NCBI GenBank assembly: GCA_016710935.1
Contig: JADJTY010000014.1
Location: 97,501 to 161,500, forward strand
Direction of reading: 5' to 3'
Source of the DNA: Chitinophagaceae bacterium
GTDB lineage: Bacteria; Bacteroidota; Bacteroidia; Chitinophagales; Chitinophagaceae
Length of the DNA stretch: 64,000 nt
How positions within the stretch are numbered: the first letter of the stretch is position 1; each line of letters opens with the position of its first letter. The notes under the pieces are model-generated. The model was not told the origin of the DNA. It searched no databases and saw only the letters and a program-made list of their open reading frames with translations. Position numbers and translations under genes: made by a program. Shown here piece after piece: positions 60,575-64,000 of the stretch.

Positions 60575-61525
60575 ATGTTTTTAATAATAACTGGCTTAAT
60601 TGGTTTATGGCTTGGAACAAAATGGATAATTAACGGGGCACTCGGAATTGCAAAACGGTTCAACCTGTCTCATTCTTTTGTTGGCGTGGCTATTCTTGCA
60701 GTGGGTACCGACCTACCTGAAGTTTTTGTTACAGTAAAGGCCTCCCTTCTTCATTTGAAGGGAATAGAATCCTCTGGTATAATCACCGGGAATGCCATTG
60801 GCAGCAGCATCAGTCAAATAACTTTTATACTTGGAGTTGCAGGATTACTAATGAACTTTACCATGATAAAAAAAGATCTTTGGCGTGATGGTATTGCATT
60901 ACTCGCTTCTGTACTAATGTTGTTTTTTTTTGGCATTGACGGAATCGTCACCCGGCTGGAAGGTGTTATTCTGCTGCTGATGTATATGATTTATTATTTT
61001 ATCCTGGTACGAAATAAAACCCTTAATACTGACGATAATGCTAATGGAGTTGATTATTCAAATATCGCTTTGGCATTATTTCTGGTATTTGGTTTTTCCG
61101 TGTTGATTATATCTTCACATTTAGTCGTTGAAAATGCGATGAAGCTAGCTGAAAAATGGGGTGTTGCCCAATCTTTTATAGGAATAGCCATTATTGGCCT
61201 TGGTACCAGTTTACCGGAATTAGCTGTATCTGTTGGTGCTGCAATCCGCAGATCAGCGGGAATGTCAGTAGGAAATATTATCGGAAGTAATATTTTTGAT
61301 GGTTTTATCCCAATAGGCCTTGGGGCTACAATAAGCACAACCAATATGGAAGGCAATCTTTTGAGATTTGATCTCCCTTTTTTATTTGGAGTTACTTTCC
61401 TGGTATTGATATTCCTGAAGACAAAAAAAGGTATTTCAAAACCGGAAGGCATCATTCTTATTGTTATTTTTCTGCTCTATATCCTTGCAAAAATATTTTT
61501 CTTTGAAGGAAAATTTTTACACTGA
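60575..61525 (+). CDS. CaCA-family calcium/sodium (or proton) exchanger
   Basis: 316 aa with about ten transmembrane helices in two inverted repeats. The alpha-repeat motifs are GTDLPEVFVTVKAS ... GNAIGSSISQ in the first half and GTSLPELAVSVGAA ... VGNIIGSNIFD in the second. The first repeat has GTDLPE instead of the usual GTSLPE, and GSSI instead of GSNI. It exports Ca2+ or exchanges Na+ across the inner membrane. It is second in the UspA operon. Confidence 0.92.
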   Translation: MFLIITGLIGLWLGTKWIINGALGIAKRFNLSHSFVGVAILAVGTDLPEVFVTVKASLLHLKGIESSGIITGNAIGSSISQITFILGVAGLLMNFTMIKKDLWRDGIALLASVLMLFFFGIDGIVTRLEGVILLLMYMIYYFILVRNKTLNTDDNANGVDYSNIALALFLVFGFSVLIISSHLVVENAMKLAEKWGVAQSFIGIAIIGLGTSLPELAVSVGAAIRRSAGMSVGNIIGSNIFDGFIPIGLGATISTTNMEGNLLRFDLPFLFGVTFLVLIFLKTKKGISKPEGIILIVIFLLYILAKIFFFEGKFLH

Positions 61526-61544
61526 CAATACCTTAATGTAAATG

Positions 61545-61574
61545 AATTGCCCCGGCCTTAAGGCCGGGGCAATT
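61545..61574. terminator. Perfect 30-nt palindrome between convergent genes
   Basis: AATTGCCCCGGCCTT is followed immediately by its exact reverse complement. It lies 20 bp after the exchanger stop and 52 bp from the secA stop. It can fold as a very stable hairpin and may terminate both transcripts, though no long T-run follows. Confidence 0.65.
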
Positions 61575-61625
61575 GAAGCATAAATAGTTCCGGATTTAAC
61601 CCAATTCTTTGTAAAGAAAATTTTT

Positions 61626-64000
61626 TTACACATCCTTACCGTGACAATGCTTGTACTTCTTACCACTGCCACAGGGACAAAGATCATTTCTGCCCGGTGC
61701 TTTCTCCACACGTATCGGTTCCTGTTTGATGTGTTCGGATGGATCGTTGTAATTATTCTCTGCGCTTAATTGCTCGGGACCCTCACCTGCTCCTGCAAAC
61801 TCTTCTTTACGCTGGCGCATTTTACTCATGTCTGTTTTGCGTTCACGGCCTTCACGTATTTGCCCGGCATTGGTTTGCTCCATGGGTATTTGTGCATGGC
61901 AAAGGAAGCTTACAATATCCTTATTTACCTGGTCATCCATTTGTTTAAAGGCACCAAAAGCTTCTATCTTATAAATAACCAACGGATCCTTTTGTTCGTA
62001 GCCGGCAGTTTGTACACTGTGGCGCAGATCATCCATGGCACGTAAATGTTCTTTCCAGGCATCATCAATTAAAGCCAGGGTGATGTTACGTTCCAGCGCA
62101 TCGTTCAACTCTCTTCCTTCGGTTGCCAAATATTTATCCAAATTGGCCAAAGCCTGAATTTGTTTTTTACCATCGGTAAATGGCACGGCTACATTTTCAA
62201 TATGATTGCCCTGTTCTTTGCGTATGTTTTTAATGATTGGCAATGTTTGCTGTACCATGGTATCTGTTTTTCTGCGGTACTGTGTTACTGCTTCTTCATA
62301 CAGGCGGTCGCTGAGCGAATTCACATCTTCTTTATCCAGTTCTTCGGCTGTAATAGTAGTATCAATGCCGAAATTTACAATGGCTGCCAGTTTAAATCCA
62401 TCATGGTCATTTCCTTCTTTAAAAGAATTCACCAGTCCGTTGGCAACAGAATAAAATGAATTATCCAGGTCAAGTGCAAGCCGTTCTCCAAACAAAGCAT
62501 GGTTACGTTTTTTGTAAACCACGTTACGTTGTTTATTCATCACATCATCATACTCCAGCAATCTTTTACGAATGCCAAAGTTATTTTCCTCTACTTTCTT
62601 TTGTGCCCTTTCAATTGATTTGGTGATCATGCTATGCTGTATCACTTCACCTTCTTTATAACCCATACGATCCATGAGGCCGGCAATACGCTCACTGCCA
62701 AACATACGCATCAGGTCATCTTCCAGCGATACAAAAAAGCTTGAACTACCGGGATCACCCTGTCTTCCGGCACGTCCACGCAACTGCCTGTCTACACGGC
62801 GGCTTTCATGACGCTCCGTACCAATGATTGCCAAACCGCCTGCTTCTTTTACACCTGCACCTAATTTAATATCGGTACCACGACCAGCCATGTTGGTTGC
62901 GATGGTTACTGCGCCCGCCAAACCGGCTTCTGCAACAACCTGTGCTTCTTTACTATGCTGCTTTGCATTCAATACATTGTGCGGAATATTCTTTTGCTTC
63001 AGCATTCTTGCCAGCAATTCACTTACCTCAACTGATGTAGTACCAACCAGCGAGGGCCTGCCGATACTTCTCAGCCTTTCTACTTCATCAATTACTGCCT
63101 TGTATTTTTCACGCTTGGTTTTGTACACATAATCCTGCTCATCTTTCCGTATCACATTTACATTGGTAGGAATGGTTACCACGTCCAGTTTGTAAATGCT
63201 CCAGAATTCACCTGCTTCGGTTTCGGCAGTACCGGTCATACCACAAAGTTTGTGATACATACGGAAGTAGTTTTGTAAAGTAACGGTAGCGTATGTTTGA
63301 GTAGATGCCTCGATCTTTACATTTTCTTTTGCTTCAATAGCCTGGTGTAAACCATCAGAATAACGGCGGCCATCAAGGATACGACCAGTTTGTTCATCTA
63401 CGATCTTCACTGCATCTTCCATAACCACATACTCAACATCTTTATCAAATAACGTATAGGCTTTTAATAACTGCTGTACGGTATGAATACGGTCAGCTTT
63501 TAATGAATAATCATTCAGCAGCGCCTCTTTGTTTTGCAGTTTTTCTTCCGGGCTTACATCACTCTTTTCAATCTCTGCCAGTTTAGTAGCAATATCCGGT
63601 ATGATAAAAAATTCAGGATCTTCTCCACTTCTGGTAATCAGTTGAATACCCTGGTCGGTGAGATCAACCTGGTTGTTTTTTTCATCAATATTGAAAAACA
63701 ATTCCGCATCTACCTTGGGCATTTCTTTTTGCTGATCGGCTAAATAATAATTTTCGCTTTTCTGCAATTTCACCCGGTTGCCGGGTTCACTTAAAAATTT
63801 AATTAAAGCACTGTTCTTTGGCAAACCACGGTGAGCACGCATTAACGCCAGGCCACCATCTTTAGGATCATCATTGCCTTCGGCTATTTTTTTCTTGGCT
63901 TCAATTAAAAATTGATTTACCGCTTTTCGCTGTGCATCTACTAATTTTTCAATCCTTGGTTTCAGGTCGAAGAACTGTTGTGTGTTATCACTATGTCCAA
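61626..64000 (-). CDS. secA: Preprotein translocase ATPase SecA, 3' part
   Basis: SecA is the ATP-driven motor that pushes unfolded preproteins through SecYEG. The frame is open to the right edge (the edge reads GHSDNTQQFFDLKPRIEKL), so about 790 C-terminal residues are seen and the N-terminal DEAD motor start is outside. Visible parts are the preprotein cross-linking region, TGRILDGRRYSDGLHQAIEAKE, MTGTAETEAGEFW, the second motor domain with TNMAGRGTDIKL and RQLRGRAGRQGDPGSS, the helical scaffold, and the C-terminal zinc-binding SEC-C motif NDLCPCGSGKKYKHCHG. The ATG at 63842 is an internal Met, not the start. Confidence 0.96.
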   Translation of the reverse strand, partial: GHSDNTQQFFDLKPRIEKLVDAQRKAVNQFLIEAKKKIAEGNDDPKDGGLALMRAHRGLPKNSALIKFLSEPGNRVKLQKSENYYLADQQKEMPKVDAELFFNIDEKNNQVDLTDQGIQLITRSGEDPEFFIIPDIATKLAEIEKSDVSPEEKLQNKEALLNDYSLKADRIHTVQQLLKAYTLFDKDVEYVVMEDAVKIVDEQTGRILDGRRYSDGLHQAIEAKENVKIEASTQTYATVTLQNYFRMYHKLCGMTGTAETEAGEFWSIYKLDVVTIPTNVNVIRKDEQDYVYKTKREKYKAVIDEVERLRSIGRPSLVGTTSVEVSELLARMLKQKNIPHNVLNAKQHSKEAQVVAEAGLAGAVTIATNMAGRGTDIKLGAGVKEAGGLAIIGTERHESRRVDRQLRGRAGRQGDPGSSSFFVSLEDDLMRMFGSERIAGLMDRMGYKEGEVIQHSMITKSIERAQKKVEENNFGIRKRLLEYDDVMNKQRNVVYKKRNHALFGERLALDLDNSFYSVANGLVNSFKEGNDHDGFKLAAIVNFGIDTTITAEELDKEDVNSLSDRLYEEAVTQYRRKTDTMVQQTLPIIKNIRKEQGNHIENVAVPFTDGKKQIQALANLDKYLATEGRELNDALERNITLALIDDAWKEHLRAMDDLRHSVQTAGYEQKDPLVIYKIEAFGAFKQMDDQVNKDIVSFLCHAQIPMEQTNAGQIREGRERKTDMSKMRQRKEEFAGAGEGPEQLSAENNYNDPSEHIKQEPIRVEKAPGRNDLCPCGSGKKYKHCHGKDV

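Overview
The window is a piece of a Bacteroidota chromosome, most like a Chitinophagaceae-type member. The signs are large secreted proteins ending in type IX secretion (T9SS) sorting domains, many short lipoproteins with a Bacteroidota-style lipobox, LytTR and two-component-propeller signalling proteins, promoters of the TAnnTTTG type, AT-rich intergenic DNA, and several families of short palindromic intergenic repeats. No plasmid or prophage backbone is visible. The placement rests on reading alone, without any database search.

Layout. 1-5.5 kb: 5' part of truA, a secreted M1 aminopeptidase, and a LemA-LemA-TPM-TPM operon. 5.6-8.1 kb: pgk and gapA. 8.2-8.7 kb: tRNA-Glu(TTC), then a tiny GIY-YIG nuclease gene, then a damaged second copy of the 3' end of that tRNA. 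8.7-11.7 kb: two lipoproteins and a secreted protein of unknown function. 11.9-24.5 kb: an M4 thermolysin-like protease with seven FN3 domains (frame broken by one base), a LytTR regulator and its propeller/LytS-type kinase, and an S8 subtilase; both proteases carry T9SS tails. 24.7-33.3 kb: all four enzymes of trans-4-hydroxy-L-proline breakdown to 2-oxoglutarate (deaminase, semialdehyde dehydrogenase, epimerase, D-hydroxyproline dehydrogenase), split by GNAT-like, TlpA-like, sterol-desaturase-like and lipoprotein genes. 33.4-44.1 kb: AsmA-like protein, a beta-CASP MBL hydrolase, an M20 amidohydrolase, a SPOR protein and two amidohydrolase-fold exported proteins. 44.2-48.7 kb: nucleoside/deoxyribose salvage (phosphorylase, deoC, a full ALDH and a half-length ALDH). 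48.8-61.5 kb: ion and osmotic homeostasis (NhaA, NhaD coupled to a glucosyl-3-phosphoglycerate synthase/phosphatase-like fusion, glycerate kinase, Gfo/Idh oxidoreductase, DUF389, UspA, CaCA exchanger). The right end is secA, cut by the window edge.

How it fits together. The most coherent story is an extracellular-protein utilisation region. Two T9SS-exported endopeptidases and a sensor/regulator pair lie immediately beside a complete hydroxyproline catabolic pathway, which suggests feeding on collagen or hydroxyproline-rich plant proteins. A second story is salt stress: compatible-solute synthesis translationally coupled to Na+/H+ exchange.

The least expected structures are small. Two copies of a 170-194 bp composite repeat each end immediately before a start codon, and one of them also supplies the last codons of a peptidase. 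A GIY-YIG gene is nested between a tRNA and its broken 3' duplicate. A 27-nt palindrome sits in frame inside a metallo-hydrolase gene.
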